Shown in pieces: positions 1 to 7,676 of a stretch of DNA of 64,000 nt. The notes beneath the pieces were generated by a model that was given only the letters and a program-made list of their open reading frames with translations, was not told the origin of the DNA and searched no databases. The stretch spans positions 5,138,501-5,202,500 of the forward strand of contig NZ_JADOVJ010000001.1 in the NCBI RefSeq assembly GCF_015752315.1, given 5' to 3'. A program made the translations under genes and the position numbers. Within the stretch, counting starts at the first letter, position 1; every line of letters starts with the position of its first letter. The stretch comes from Nocardioides luteus. Its GTDB lineage: Bacteria; Actinomycetota; Actinomycetes; Propionibacteriales; Nocardioidaceae.

Positions 1-579
1 CCAGATCACGTGGTGGGACAGCATCGTCCAGTCCCGCTTCTCGAACAGTGCGCCGACCTCGTGCTCGACCTTGACCGGGTCCTTCTCCGTCGTCCAGCCG
101 AAGCGGCGCGAGAGCCGGCCGAAATGGGTGTCGACGGTGATCCCCGGCTTGCCGAAGGCGTTGCCGAGCACCACGTTGGCAGTCTTGCGCCCGACACCGG
201 GCAGCTTGACCAGCTGCTCCAGGCGGGAGGGCACCTCCCCGTCGTACTCCTCCACCAGCACGGCACTCAGCTTCAGCAGCGCGTCGGTCTTGGCGCGGAA
301 GAACCCGAGCGGCCCGACGAGCTGCTCCAGGTGCTCCCGGGGCGCGGCGGCCATCTCCTTCGCGGTCGGGTAGGCCGCGAACAGGGCGGGCGAGGCCAGG
401 TTGACCCGCTTGTCGGTCGTCTGTGCGCTCAGCACCGTGACGACCAGGCACTCGAACGGGTTGGTGAAGTCGAGCTCGGCCTTCGCATCCGGGTAGGTCT
501 CACCGAGGATGCGGTCGATCCGACGGGCGCGACGCACCAGACCCAGGCGCGTCTCAGTCGCAAACTTCTGGGCAGGCAC
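1..579 (-). CDS. nth: Endonuclease III (DNA glycosylase/AP lyase), 3' end outside window
   Basis: Base-excision repair glycosylase that removes oxidised pyrimidines and nicks the abasic site. The 193 codons in the window read through the helix-hairpin-helix-GPD core: LPGVGRKTA near residue 125 with the catalytic Lys at about 132, and VDTH with the catalytic Asp at about 150, the same 18-residue spacing as in E. coli Nth. The C-terminal part, where the family's 4Fe-4S cysteines lie, is beyond position 1. The GTG at 579 is chosen because an in-frame TAG lies four codons upstream. It is divergent from crp, as in mycobacteria and Streptomyces. Family assignment is firm; completeness cannot be judged. 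Confidence 0.93.
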   Translation of the reverse strand, partial: MPAQKFATETRLGLVRRARRIDRILGETYPDAKAELDFTNPFECLVVTVLSAQTTDKRVNLASPALFAAYPTAKEMAAAPREHLEQLVGPLGFFRAKTDALLKLSAVLVEEYDGEVPSRLEQLVKLPGVGRKTANVVLGNAFGKPGITVDTHFGRLSRRFGWTTEKDPVKVEHEVGALFEKRDWTMLSHHVIW

Positions 580-668
580 GCAGCAAGGCTACGCGGCCGC
601 ACCGACAATCCCGATCCGGCCCAGCAGACGACTAGCACAAATACGGCCACACACATGCACTTTCTGGG

Positions 669-690
669 CTTATCGGTGGCTTATCGGTGG
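669..690. repeat. Perfect 11-bp tandem duplication
   Basis: The 11-mer CTTATCGGTGG occurs twice head to tail, at 669-679 and 680-690, in the nth-crp divergent region just upstream of the CRP-like operator. It could be a regulator half-site pair or a replication slippage product. Confidence 0.8.
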
Positions 691-702
691 GGGATGTGCA
701 CC

Positions 703-718
703 TGTGAGACGTTCCACA
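703..718. promoter_or_regulatory. CRP/GlxR-type operator upstream of crp
   Basis: TGTGA-GACGTT-CCACA matches the consensus TGTGA-N6-TCACA with one mismatch. It lies 60 bp before the crp start, inside the likely promoter region (a TAATAC -10-like hexamer is at 735-740). Actinobacterial crp/glxR genes are known to autoregulate through such sites, so this is probably an autoregulatory operator. Binding is inferred. Confidence 0.6.
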
Positions 719-777
719 GATAGGATTCCCGGTGTAATACCCGCGGATGTGGGGAAAATCCAGGAGGAATGGCCGCA

Positions 778-1455
778 ATGGACAACGACGTACTCCGTCA
801 GGCACCGCTCTTCAGCGCACTCGACGACGAGTCGATGACGGCCCTGCACGCCTCGATGGCAGAGTCGAAGCTCCGCCGCGGAGAGGTGCTCTTTCACGAG
901 GGTGACTCCGGCGACAAGCTGTACGTCGTGATCGACGGCAAGGTGAAGCTCGGCCGCACCTCGTCCGACGGCCGCGAGAACCTGCTCGCGATCATGGGCC
1001 CCGGCCAGATGTTCGGCGAGCTCTCGCTCTTCGACCCGGGCCCCCGCTCGGCCACCGTCACCGCGGTCACCGACTCCGCCTTCGCCAGCCTCTCGCACGA
1101 GGACCTCCTCAAGTGGCTCGAGGGCCGCCCGGTCGTCGCCCGCGGCCTGCTCGCCCAGCTGGCCGGCCGCCTCCGCAAGGCCAACGACGTCGTCGCCGAC
1201 CTCGTCTTCTCCGACGTCCCCGGCCGCGTCGCGAAGGCCCTCCTCGACCTCGCCGACCGCTTCGGCCGCACCGCCGACGACGGCGTCCACGTCCACCACG
1301 ACCTCACCCAGGAGGAGCTCGCCCAGCTCGTCGGCGCCTCCCGCGAGACGGTCAACAAGGCCCTGGCCGACTTCGCCAGCCGCGGCTGGCTCCGCCTCGA
1401 GCCGCGCAGCGTGGTCATCATGGATATTGAGCGCATGGCCCGCCGCGCCCGCTGA
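778..1455 (+). CDS. crp: CRP/FNR-family global transcription regulator (Crp/GlxR orthologue)
   Basis: cAMP-responsive global regulator of 225 residues, cytoplasmic and DNA-binding. An N-terminal cyclic-nucleotide-binding beta-roll (about residues 10-125, with the PGQMFGELSLFDPGPRS phosphate-binding cassette) is followed by a long helix and a C-terminal winged helix with the recognition segment QLVGASRETVNKALADF. This closely resembles mycobacterial Rv3676. An upstream ATG at 769 is only 1 nt from the AGGAGG Shine-Dalgarno at 762-767; the ATG at 778 has 10-nt spacing and matches family N termini, so it is preferred. A CRP-like site lies upstream at 703-718. The next gene is separated by a strong hairpin. 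Confidence 0.95.
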   Translation: MDNDVLRQAPLFSALDDESMTALHASMAESKLRRGEVLFHEGDSGDKLYVVIDGKVKLGRTSSDGRENLLAIMGPGQMFGELSLFDPGPRSATVTAVTDSAFASLSHEDLLKWLEGRPVVARGLLAQLAGRLRKANDVVADLVFSDVPGRVAKALLDLADRFGRTADDGVHVHHDLTQEELAQLVGASRETVNKALADFASRGWLRLEPRSVVIMDIERMARRAR

Positions 1456-1479
1456 GTCTTTACCTTCCAACAGGCACCC

Positions 1480-1520
1480 GGCCTCCTTTCATCCGGCGTA
1501 GTAGCCGGTGAAAGGAGGCC
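1480..1520 (+). promoter_or_regulatory. Long hairpin that buries the Shine-Dalgarno of the sigma-factor gene
   Basis: Arms 1480-1497 and 1504-1520 form a 17-bp stem with a single bulged T and the loop GTAGTA. The 3' arm contains AAAGGAGG (1511-1518), which is the ribosome-binding site of the following sigma gene. The stem starts 25 nt after the crp stop. No U-tract follows, so a simple intrinsic terminator is less likely than a translational control element; it may do both. Confidence 0.75.
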
Positions 1521-2030
1521 GTGTCTTTGTTCTCCCCCACAGATCTCGATCGCGGGGCGTTCGAGCATTTCGTACGCTCCCGGGTCCCGGCGCTGTCCCG
1601 AACCGCCTACCTGCTCACCGGTGACGCGCATCTCGCCGAAGACCTCGTCCAGCAGGCGCTCCTCTCTGCCGCGAAGTCGTGGCATCGCATCCAGGGCGAC
1701 CCCGAGCCGTACGTCCGGCGCATTCTCTACACCCAGAACATCTCCTGGTGGCGCCGACGTCGTCTTCAGGAGACTCCGATGGAGTCGTACGAGGCACCTT
1801 CTGCCCCGGCGAAGGACTCCGACCTCCGGCTGAGCCTCGAGCAGGCCCTCGCCGAGCTGACCCCGAGACAGCGCACGATCCTCGTGCTCAGATTCTTCGA
1901 AGATCTCACCGAGGTCCAGACCGCCCACGTCCTCGGGATCCACTCCGGCACGGTCAAGTCCACGACCCGCAAGGCTCTCGACCGCCTGCGCACCCTCGCA
2001 CCTCATCTCGAGGAGCTCCTCCATGACTGA
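1521..2030 (+). CDS. SigE-family ECF RNA polymerase sigma factor
   Basis: Small alternative sigma factor of 169 residues with only regions 2 and 4. Region 2 (about 20-85) has the AYLLTGDAHLAEDLVQQAL signature and a Trp/Arg-rich promoter-melting segment. Region 4 (about 105-155) has LTPRQRTILVLRFFEDLT and a helix-turn-helix. This is the pattern of the actinobacterial SigE subfamily (TIGR02983 type). GTG at 1521 is only 2 nt after AAAGGAGG; TTG at 1527 has better spacing (8 nt), so the true start may be two codons later. It overlaps the next gene by 8 bp, suggesting translational coupling to a membrane-bound regulator. Expression is probably controlled by the upstream hairpin. Confidence 0.9.
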   Translation: MSLFSPTDLDRGAFEHFVRSRVPALSRTAYLLTGDAHLAEDLVQQALLSAAKSWHRIQGDPEPYVRRILYTQNISWWRRRRLQETPMESYEAPSAPAKDSDLRLSLEQALAELTPRQRTILVLRFFEDLTEVQTAHVLGIHSGTVKSTTRKALDRLRTLAPHLEELLHD

Positions 2031-4608
2031 CCAGCAGCTCCGCGAGGAGCTCCACCGCATCGCCGAGCGCGCCCCTGAGGTGTACGTTCCCACCGACACC
2101 TTCGCCCGCGGCCGCCGCGCCCATCGCCGCTCCGTCGTCATCGCCGTCAGTGCGATCTCGGCCGCCGTCGCCCTCATCGCCGGCTCCATCGCCCTCGCTC
2201 CGCACCGCGACTCGGCCGAGGTCGACCCCGCCCGAGGCGACACCGAGCTCGCCGTCCCCGACACGATCTATGCGGCGCCGACGTGGCTGGCCGAGACCGA
2301 AGACGGCCGCTATGTCAACGTCGGGAAGCTCGAACACGACCTGGCCATCGGCGCCGGCGCGATCGCGTACGCCCAACCGGCTCAGGACTCGAACGGCGCC
2401 GTCGCGATCGTCGTCGATGCGGACGACGGCGACTACCACCCGCTCGCCCTCGACGACTTCATCGGCCTCGATCCCTACTGGCAGAACTCATACGGCGACG
2501 ACGGCGGGCACCGCCCGCTCGCCCTTTCACCGGACGGGACCCACCTGGCGTGGTCCTGGGGTCTGGGTCGTGACGCGGCGCCCGACAGTCAGCGCGTCTC
2601 GGGCGGCGTACGCATCGCCGACCTGACCACCGGCGAAATCTCCGAGTGGGACCTCAGCTACGACGGGAGCACCTACGTCACCGACGTGGAGTGGTCCGAG
2701 GGTGGCAACCAGCTGCTCTGGACCGGCCTCCAGATGGACCGCTGGGACTCCGAGGGGTACGTCCCAGGCGATGTCGTTGCGGGCGTCATCACCCACGCGT
2801 CGGCCGAGGTGACCACCTACTCCGGCGAGATCGGCGACGCGACAGACCTCAGCCTCTGGGCGGTCTCCGACGAGGGTGCGATCGCCTTCAACGGCACCCC
2901 CGATGATCAACTACATGTCCAGTCCGCCGAGGGGAAGCTCACCGCTCTGCGGCTTCCCGAGAAGGCTTCCGTCTACGTGCCGATCATGTTCCACGGCTCT
3001 GACCTCTACATCACCTCGGACGATGGGCTTGTCCCCGTGGACGGGGACGGCCAGACCTACGCCACCCCCTCCGATGGCATGTGGCGGCCAGTCGGTTGGT
3101 CGGGAGATGCGCCGCTGCTCAAACTCTACGGCGCCGACAACGTCTACTTCGGTCAGGTCTGGAACGTCGATGACGAGGCAGCGGACAAGGTCGCCGGTGG
3201 CAACTCGCTGATCGCACTCGACGGCAGCGCCGGGACGGTTGCGGACACGGTGAGCATCGCCTACGACCTCATCGACGCCGACTCGATCAAGCACCCGACG
3301 GTGCCTCGGAGCAAACCGTTCTTCTGGCCTCCGTGGATCGGCGGGGCGGTTTTCTGGCTGGTTGCTGCACTCGTGGTGGTCGTCGTCTGGCGGCGAGCGA
3401 GGCGCATGCTCCTGGTCGTCGCCGTCCTCGCTGCTCTGCTGATCCTCGCGGGCGCTCTCTTCCTCATCGATACGACCGGCGCCTTGTCGCGAGGTGACAA
3501 CGTGGAGGGACCAGGCGGCGTGATCGAGATCGAGGCGCAAGGTGATTCGAACGCACCGAGTCGTGCTGTGATTCCCACCCAGATCCGCTGGAACGACCCG
3601 TTTCAGGAGGGCGCTCCCAACGTGCCCGTCAGCACCTCGTTCGACGTCGGCTGGGCCGTCGCCGCCTTCGAGGATCCCTACAGCCGGGAACAGATCCAAG
3701 CCGTGGTGATCACTGCGGCAGGCAGCTACCACAGGCTCGCCCTGCCGGACAGCGACGGAACCCGAGTGCTCTCCGACGAACCGACCGTGGAACTGTCACC
3801 CGACGGTTCTCGACTCGCGTATTCGACGTGGAAGGGGCCTGACGGAAGTCGCGTCAACATCGTCAACCTGCTCTCAGGGGATGTCGACACCTTCGTTCTC
3901 GGGATCACCGGCAATCACAACCGGGTGAGGAGCCTCGCCTGGTCACCCGATTCCACCTGGCTGGTGTGGTCCAGCGAGCAGGGAGGGTCTGAGGATGCAG
4001 GGAGGATCAACATCTCGGACGGCACGAGCCAACACCTTCCTGATGGCTCCTGGACCAACGCGGGCATCTCCGCCGACGGCACGGTCGGGATGCGTTCGAA
4101 CGACCGTACGCGGGTATGGCCAGGCTATGAAGGTGACTTTCCGGGAGACGAGTCCACCACGGTGTCGACCTGGGTCGGATCCACGGTCGGCGACGACGGT
4201 CCGAGCATTGGTTCGGTCGGCTTCACCCGCACACGCACAGTGCTCAGCCTCGGACGGAAGCCTTCAGTTCGCAGCGTCGACGTCGACGGTCGGACCTTCG
4301 AAGGCGTCGCCGGCTGGGACCCCCATGGCACGGCGTTGATCGTGACCAGGAATGAGGACGACAGGGATCTCCGTACGGTCGCCTCCGATGGGTCGACCGA
4401 CATCGTCGCTCACATCGACACCGGCGTACAGAACCTAAGCGTCGCAACGTCTTTGTCCCCTGACGTCGTGGTCTCGGTTCCGGAGACCGAGTGGGCCGAG
4501 CCCAGCCCGCTCCGCTGGCTGCCGCCCATCGGAGCCATCGGGGCGGTCGTGACCGGCTTCCTCATCTGGGGGCACATCAGACGAAAGAAGACCGAGACGG
4601 CCACCTGA
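2023..4608 (+). CDS. Large membrane protein with two propeller-like ectodomains, putative anti-sigma/sensor partner of the adjacent sigma factor
   Basis: 861 residues, starting inside the sigma gene. A short cytosolic N terminus (1-36) precedes TM1 (about 38-58). A first ectodomain of about 370 residues carries WD40/TolB-like blades (LSPDGTHLAWS). TM2 (about 437-457) and TM3 (about 463-485) are followed by a second ectodomain repeating the same pattern (YHRLALPDSDG, LSPDGSRLAYST, LAWSPDSTWLVWSS), and a last TM (about 836-855). The protein looks like a tandem duplication or fusion of two TM-propeller units. Position and overlap suggest it regulates the sigma factor, but no zinc-binding anti-sigma motif is visible in the N terminus, so that role is inferred. 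Confidence 0.7.
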   Translation: MTDQQLREELHRIAERAPEVYVPTDTFARGRRAHRRSVVIAVSAISAAVALIAGSIALAPHRDSAEVDPARGDTELAVPDTIYAAPTWLAETEDGRYVNVGKLEHDLAIGAGAIAYAQPAQDSNGAVAIVVDADDGDYHPLALDDFIGLDPYWQNSYGDDGGHRPLALSPDGTHLAWSWGLGRDAAPDSQRVSGGVRIADLTTGEISEWDLSYDGSTYVTDVEWSEGGNQLLWTGLQMDRWDSEGYVPGDVVAGVITHASAEVTTYSGEIGDATDLSLWAVSDEGAIAFNGTPDDQLHVQSAEGKLTALRLPEKASVYVPIMFHGSDLYITSDDGLVPVDGDGQTYATPSDGMWRPVGWSGDAPLLKLYGADNVYFGQVWNVDDEAADKVAGGNSLIALDGSAGTVADTVSIAYDLIDADSIKHPTVPRSKPFFWPPWIGGAVFWLVAALVVVVVWRRARRMLLVVAVLAALLILAGALFLIDTTGALSRGDNVEGPGGVIEIEAQGDSNAPSRAVIPTQIRWNDPFQEGAPNVPVSTSFDVGWAVAAFEDPYSREQIQAVVITAAGSYHRLALPDSDGTRVLSDEPTVELSPDGSRLAYSTWKGPDGSRVNIVNLLSGDVDTFVLGITGNHNRVRSLAWSPDSTWLVWSSEQGGSEDAGRINISDGTSQHLPDGSWTNAGISADGTVGMRSNDRTRVWPGYEGDFPGDESTTVSTWVGSTVGDDGPSIGSVGFTRTRTVLSLGRKPSVRSVDVDGRTFEGVAGWDPHGTALIVTRNEDDRDLRTVASDGSTDIVAHIDTGVQNLSVATSLSPDVVVSVPETEWAEPSPLRWLPPIGAIGAVVTGFLIWGHIRRKKTETAT

Positions 4609-4614
4609 ACGGAG

Positions 4615-5211
4615 CTACTGAGGCCGGCGCTTCTGGGGATGGAGCGTCTCGTGCCGCGCCAGCATGGCGACGTACTCCTCGATCCTGCGCGCCCGGGCGG
4701 CCTCGGTCTTCAGTGCGGTGATGCGGTGATAGAGGGCGTAGCGGTTCTGCGAGGTGAGGACGTCGTACATCGCCTGCGCCTCGGGCACCGCGGCGATCGC
4801 GGCGAGGAGATCGGGAGGGGTCTCGGCGGTGGCCGGACCGGCGTACGCCGCCTCCCACCGCCCGTCCGCCTTCGCCGCCTCCACGGCCGCCCGTCCGGCG
4901 GCGGTCATCCGGCCCTCGGCCTCGAGCCGGGCGATGTGCTCGACGTTCCGCAGTGACCAGCGGCTCTTCGGCCCACGCGGCGTGAACCGCTGGAACGACG
5001 ACTGTTCGTCGCGCCGCCGGGCCTGACCGTCGATCCAGCCGAAGCAGAGCGCTTCGTCGAGCGCGGTCTGCCAGGTCAACGTGGTCAGCGTGCCACCCTT
5101 CTTGGTCAGCACCAGCCAGACCGCGGGCGTGTCGGCATAGTGCTCCTCCAGCCAGGACCGCCACGCGGGCGGGTCGGGAAGCAGGAGCTCGGCTCCGGAC
5201 AGGATCGGCAT
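4615..5211 (-). CDS. YdeI/OmpD-associated family protein
   Basis: 198 residues. The N-terminal YdeI-type core contains WLVLTKKGGTLTTLTWQTALDEALCFGWIDGQ, split here around the GWIDGQ signature, then RFTPRGPKSRWS; the C-terminal part is helical and ends in an EYVAMLARHETLHPQKRR-type tail. This matches the YdeI/OmpD-associated family, whose biochemical role is not established. The ATG at 5211 is chosen because the family starts right before the PILSGAELLLPDP segment; a longer upstream reading would run into the neighbouring MBL gene. It is convergent with the sigma-linked membrane gene (6-bp gap). Confidence 0.8.
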   Translation of the reverse strand: MPILSGAELLLPDPPAWRSWLEEHYADTPAVWLVLTKKGGTLTTLTWQTALDEALCFGWIDGQARRRDEQSSFQRFTPRGPKSRWSLRNVEHIARLEAEGRMTAAGRAAVEAAKADGRWEAAYAGPATAETPPDLLAAIAAVPEAQAMYDVLTSQNRYALYHRITALKTEAARARRIEEYVAMLARHETLHPQKRRPQ

Positions 5212-5228
5212 GAGCCGAACAGTAGGCC

Positions 5229-6023
5229 TCAGCGCCCAGCGAGGTAAGCCAATTGCGCTCGCACCGAGAGCTCGGCCGCACCCCACAGGACCTGATCGAC
5301 GTCGGCGTACACGATCTCGACGATCGCCCTCGGGTCCGCCTCGACGGGCGTGGCGCCGAGCTCGGCGAGGGCGCCCTCGACCTGTCCGAGGCGCTCGCGG
5401 CGGTGGGCGATGTAGTAGTCGAGCGCTCCGAGAGCGTTCCCGATGACCGGGCCATGACCGGGCCAGACGCTGCCGACGCCGTGCTCGGAGGCGAGCGCGT
5501 GGAGGCGGTCGAGCGAGTCCAGATAGGCACCGAGCTCGCCGTCGGGGTGGGCGACCACGGTGGTCCCGCGCCCGAGGACAGTGTCTCCGGTGAGTACGGC
5601 TCCGTCTCCCGGCAGCCAGAACGACAGCGAGTCCGAGGTGTGCCCGGGTGTCCCGACGACGCGGATCTCCAGGCCGTCGACCTCGATCACGTCACCGTCG
5701 CCGAGCCCCTCGGTGCCGAGCCGGTACTCCGGATCGAGAGCACGTACGCCGGCCCCGACCCGCTCGGCGAAGGCCCGTGCCGCCTCGGAGTGGTCGTAGT
5801 GGTGATGGGTCAGCAGCACCGTCGCCACCTCGCCGGCGGCCTCCGCGACCGCATCGAGATGCCCCTCGTCGAGAGGGCCGGGGTCGATCACGACCGACCG
5901 GCGCGCTCCCGGCTCGCGCAGCACCCAGGTGTTGGTGCCGTCGAGCGACATGATGCCGGGGTTGGGCGCGAGGATGCACTGGCCGCGCTCCCCGAAGGTC
6001 CCACCTGACCAGGACTCGGTCAT
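5229..6023 (-). CDS. Metallo-beta-lactamase-fold hydrolase
   Basis: 264 residues with the MBL metal motif LTHHHYDHSEA around residue 70, the downstream GTPGHTSDS His, the LTGDTVLG Asp and the PGHGPVI His, giving a complete dinuclear site. It corresponds to Rv3677c in the conserved crp block. Substrate unknown; the glyoxalase-II-like architecture with a C-terminal winged-helix-like extension resembles the LACTB2 group. Its ATG overlaps the stop of the NUDIX gene by 4 bp (6020-6023), so the two are translationally coupled. Confidence 0.9.
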   Translation of the reverse strand: MTESWSGGTFGERGQCILAPNPGIMSLDGTNTWVLREPGARRSVVIDPGPLDEGHLDAVAEAAGEVATVLLTHHHYDHSEAARAFAERVGAGVRALDPEYRLGTEGLGDGDVIEVDGLEIRVVGTPGHTSDSLSFWLPGDGAVLTGDTVLGRGTTVVAHPDGELGAYLDSLDRLHALASEHGVGSVWPGHGPVIGNALGALDYYIAHRRERLGQVEGALAELGATPVEADPRAIVEIVYADVDQVLWGAAELSVRAQLAYLAGR

Positions 6024-6931
6024 GAGCGTCCCCTTCCGGCGACGAGCGATGCGTGCAGCGGCATCATCGACAGGGCGTGGCCGCCGTCGACCTCCGTGAC
6101 GGCCGGCGTGAACATGGTCAGCTCGCGCTCCGCGGCGGCGGCGAGCACGTCGTCCTCGGTGCCGATCGAGGCGATCTCGAGGCAGTTGAGGTAGGTCGGC
6201 GGCATCATCGCCAGCTCGCCGGCCTCGACCTGGTCGACCGCCTCGGCGGCGCTGAGCCAGTGCACCGAGGAGGACTCGCTCGACACGTCCCGGGTGACCT
6301 GCCCCTCGGGCAGCCGGGCGACGAAGAACCAGGTCGCGAAGCGCTTCGGCTCGAAGACCGGCGTCGTCCAGGCGGCCCACGGCCCCAACAGATCCGTACG
6401 CAGCACCAGCCCGCGCCGGGTCAGCAGCTCGGTCAACGACAGCGAGTGCGACTCCAGCGCGACCCGGTCCGCCTCCCAGTCCGAGCCCGAGACGTCGTCG
6501 ACGACGGCATCGGCCGACGTCCCGGCGAGCAGTACGCCGCACTCCTCGAATGTCTCCCGCACCGCCGCGGCGACCAGCGCCCGCGCGCGGGCCTCGTCGA
6601 CCCCGAGCCGGCGTGCCCACTCACCGGCCGACGGCCCGGCCCAGCAGGAGTCGGGCAGCTCGGCGTCGCGTACGTCCACACCACCGCCGGGGAAGACGGC
6701 CATCCCGGCGGCGAACCCCATCGTCAGCTGACGACGGAGCAGATAGACCTCCGGGCCGGAAGAGGACCCGGCATCTGAGCCCGGCCGCAGCAGCAGGACC
6801 GTCGCCGCGTCGCGCGGCTCGACCGGGGTGCGTACGCCCTCGGCGTACTCCCCGGCCAAGGCCACGATGTCGTCACCAAGCCGGACAGGAGGGATCGGGA
6901 TGCGCACGCTCGTCACTGTAGCGACGCTCAC
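6020..6931 (-). CDS. NUDIX hydrolase, NUDT19-like with inserted Nudix box
   Basis: 303 residues. The Nudix motif is split: FPGGGVDVRD is followed by an insertion of about 35 residues before AAVRETFEECGVLL, which supplies the metal-binding glutamates. Such insertions are known in the peroxisomal CoA-diphosphatase (NUDT19/RP2) group. It probably hydrolyses a nucleoside diphosphate linked to another moiety; the substrate cannot be read from sequence. GTG at 6931 is the longest start; two further in-frame GTG codons follow within 25 nt, so the exact N terminus is uncertain. Coupled to the MBL gene downstream. Confidence 0.88.
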   Translation of the reverse strand: MSVATVTSVRIPIPPVRLGDDIVALAGEYAEGVRTPVEPRDAATVLLLRPGSDAGSSSGPEVYLLRRQLTMGFAAGMAVFPGGGVDVRDAELPDSCWAGPSAGEWARRLGVDEARARALVAAAVRETFEECGVLLAGTSADAVVDDVSGSDWEADRVALESHSLSLTELLTRRGLVLRTDLLGPWAAWTTPVFEPKRFATWFFVARLPEGQVTRDVSSESSSVHWLSAAEAVDQVEAGELAMMPPTYLNCLEIASIGTEDDVLAAAAERELTMFTPAVTEVDGGHALSMMPLHASLVAGRGRS

Positions 6932-6970
6932 ACCCCGCGCCCCACCCCCATCCGAGACTCAGACCGAGGC

Positions 6971-7432
6971 TCAGATCTCGACGACGATCTCCACCTCGAC
7001 AGGCGCGTCCAGCGGCAGGACGGGCACGCCGACGGCCGAGCGGGCGTGCCGGCCGGCGTCGCCGAAGACCTTGCCGAGCAGCTCGGAAGCACCGTTGGCG
7101 ACACCCGGCTGGCCGGTGAAGTCGGGCGTGGAGGCGACGAAGCACAGCACCTTCACGACCCGCTTGACCTGCGAGAGGTCACCGATCTCGGCCTTGACCG
7201 CGGCCAGGGCGTTGAGCGCACACTGCTGCGCGGCTGCGTAGCCGTCCTCGGCCGTGACGTCCCCGCCGACCTTGCCGACCGAGAGCAGCGCACCGTCCTT
7301 CATCGGGAGCTGGCCCGAGGTGAAGACGTGGTTGCCCGAGCGCACCGCCGGGATGTATGCGGCCACCGGCGGCACCACGTCCGGGACGCTCAGCCCGAGC
7401 TCGGCGAGGACCTCCTCAGGGGCGGCGCTCAC
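6971..7432 (-). CDS. RidA family (YjgF/YER057c/UK114) protein
   Basis: 153 residues, a reactive enamine/imine deaminase-type fold. Visible features are the VFTSGQLPMKDG segment, VVKVLCFVAST and the conserved Arg in GRHARSAVGVPVLPLDAPVEVE. It corresponds to Rv3678c in the conserved block. Many RidA proteins hydrolyse 2-aminoacrylate or related imines to protect PLP enzymes; this actinobacterial branch is less characterised. GTG at 7432 overlaps the TGA of the small upstream gene by 4 bp (7429-7432), which supports this start over a longer reading. Confidence 0.88.
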   Translation of the reverse strand: MSAAPEEVLAELGLSVPDVVPPVAAYIPAVRSGNHVFTSGQLPMKDGALLSVGKVGGDVTAEDGYAAAQQCALNALAAVKAEIGDLSQVKRVVKVLCFVASTPDFTGQPGVANGASELLGKVFGDAGRHARSAVGVPVLPLDAPVEVEIVVEI

Positions 7433-7584
7433 TCCGAGACCGCCCGCTTGAAGAATCCGACGTAGTTGCCCGTGCCGTTGTCGAGGATGGTGACGAGCTC
7501 CCACCCGTCGGCACCGAAGTTGTTGAGGATCTGCGCCGCTGCGTGATTGAGGACCGGCGCCACCTGGTATTCCCACTTGGTCAT
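7429..7584 (-). CDS. Small DUF4177 protein
   Basis: 51 residues, starting MTKWEYQVAPVLNHAAAQ and containing the DUF4177 signature GADGWELVTILDNG, then GNYVGFFKRAVSE. It is below the length cutoff of many gene finders. The ATG at 7584 is the first codon of the unit and the stop overlaps the RidA GTG by 4 bp, so it is probably co-translated with RidA. Function unknown; the family is generally a short single-domain protein. Confidence 0.85.
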   Translation of the reverse strand: MTKWEYQVAPVLNHAAAQILNNFGADGWELVTILDNGTGNYVGFFKRAVSE

Positions 7585-7676
7585 AGCCGCACCCTACTTC
7601 GCGAGGCCGGCACCGCTCCTCCCGATGACATGGTTGGATCTTCCAACCGAGCGACAGAGCCACTACCGTCGGCCCC

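Noticed and set aside
10..723. A 237-residue plus-strand frame at the window start
   Set aside because: The minus strand encodes recognisable endonuclease III; the plus frame has no family features and runs into the crp promoter.
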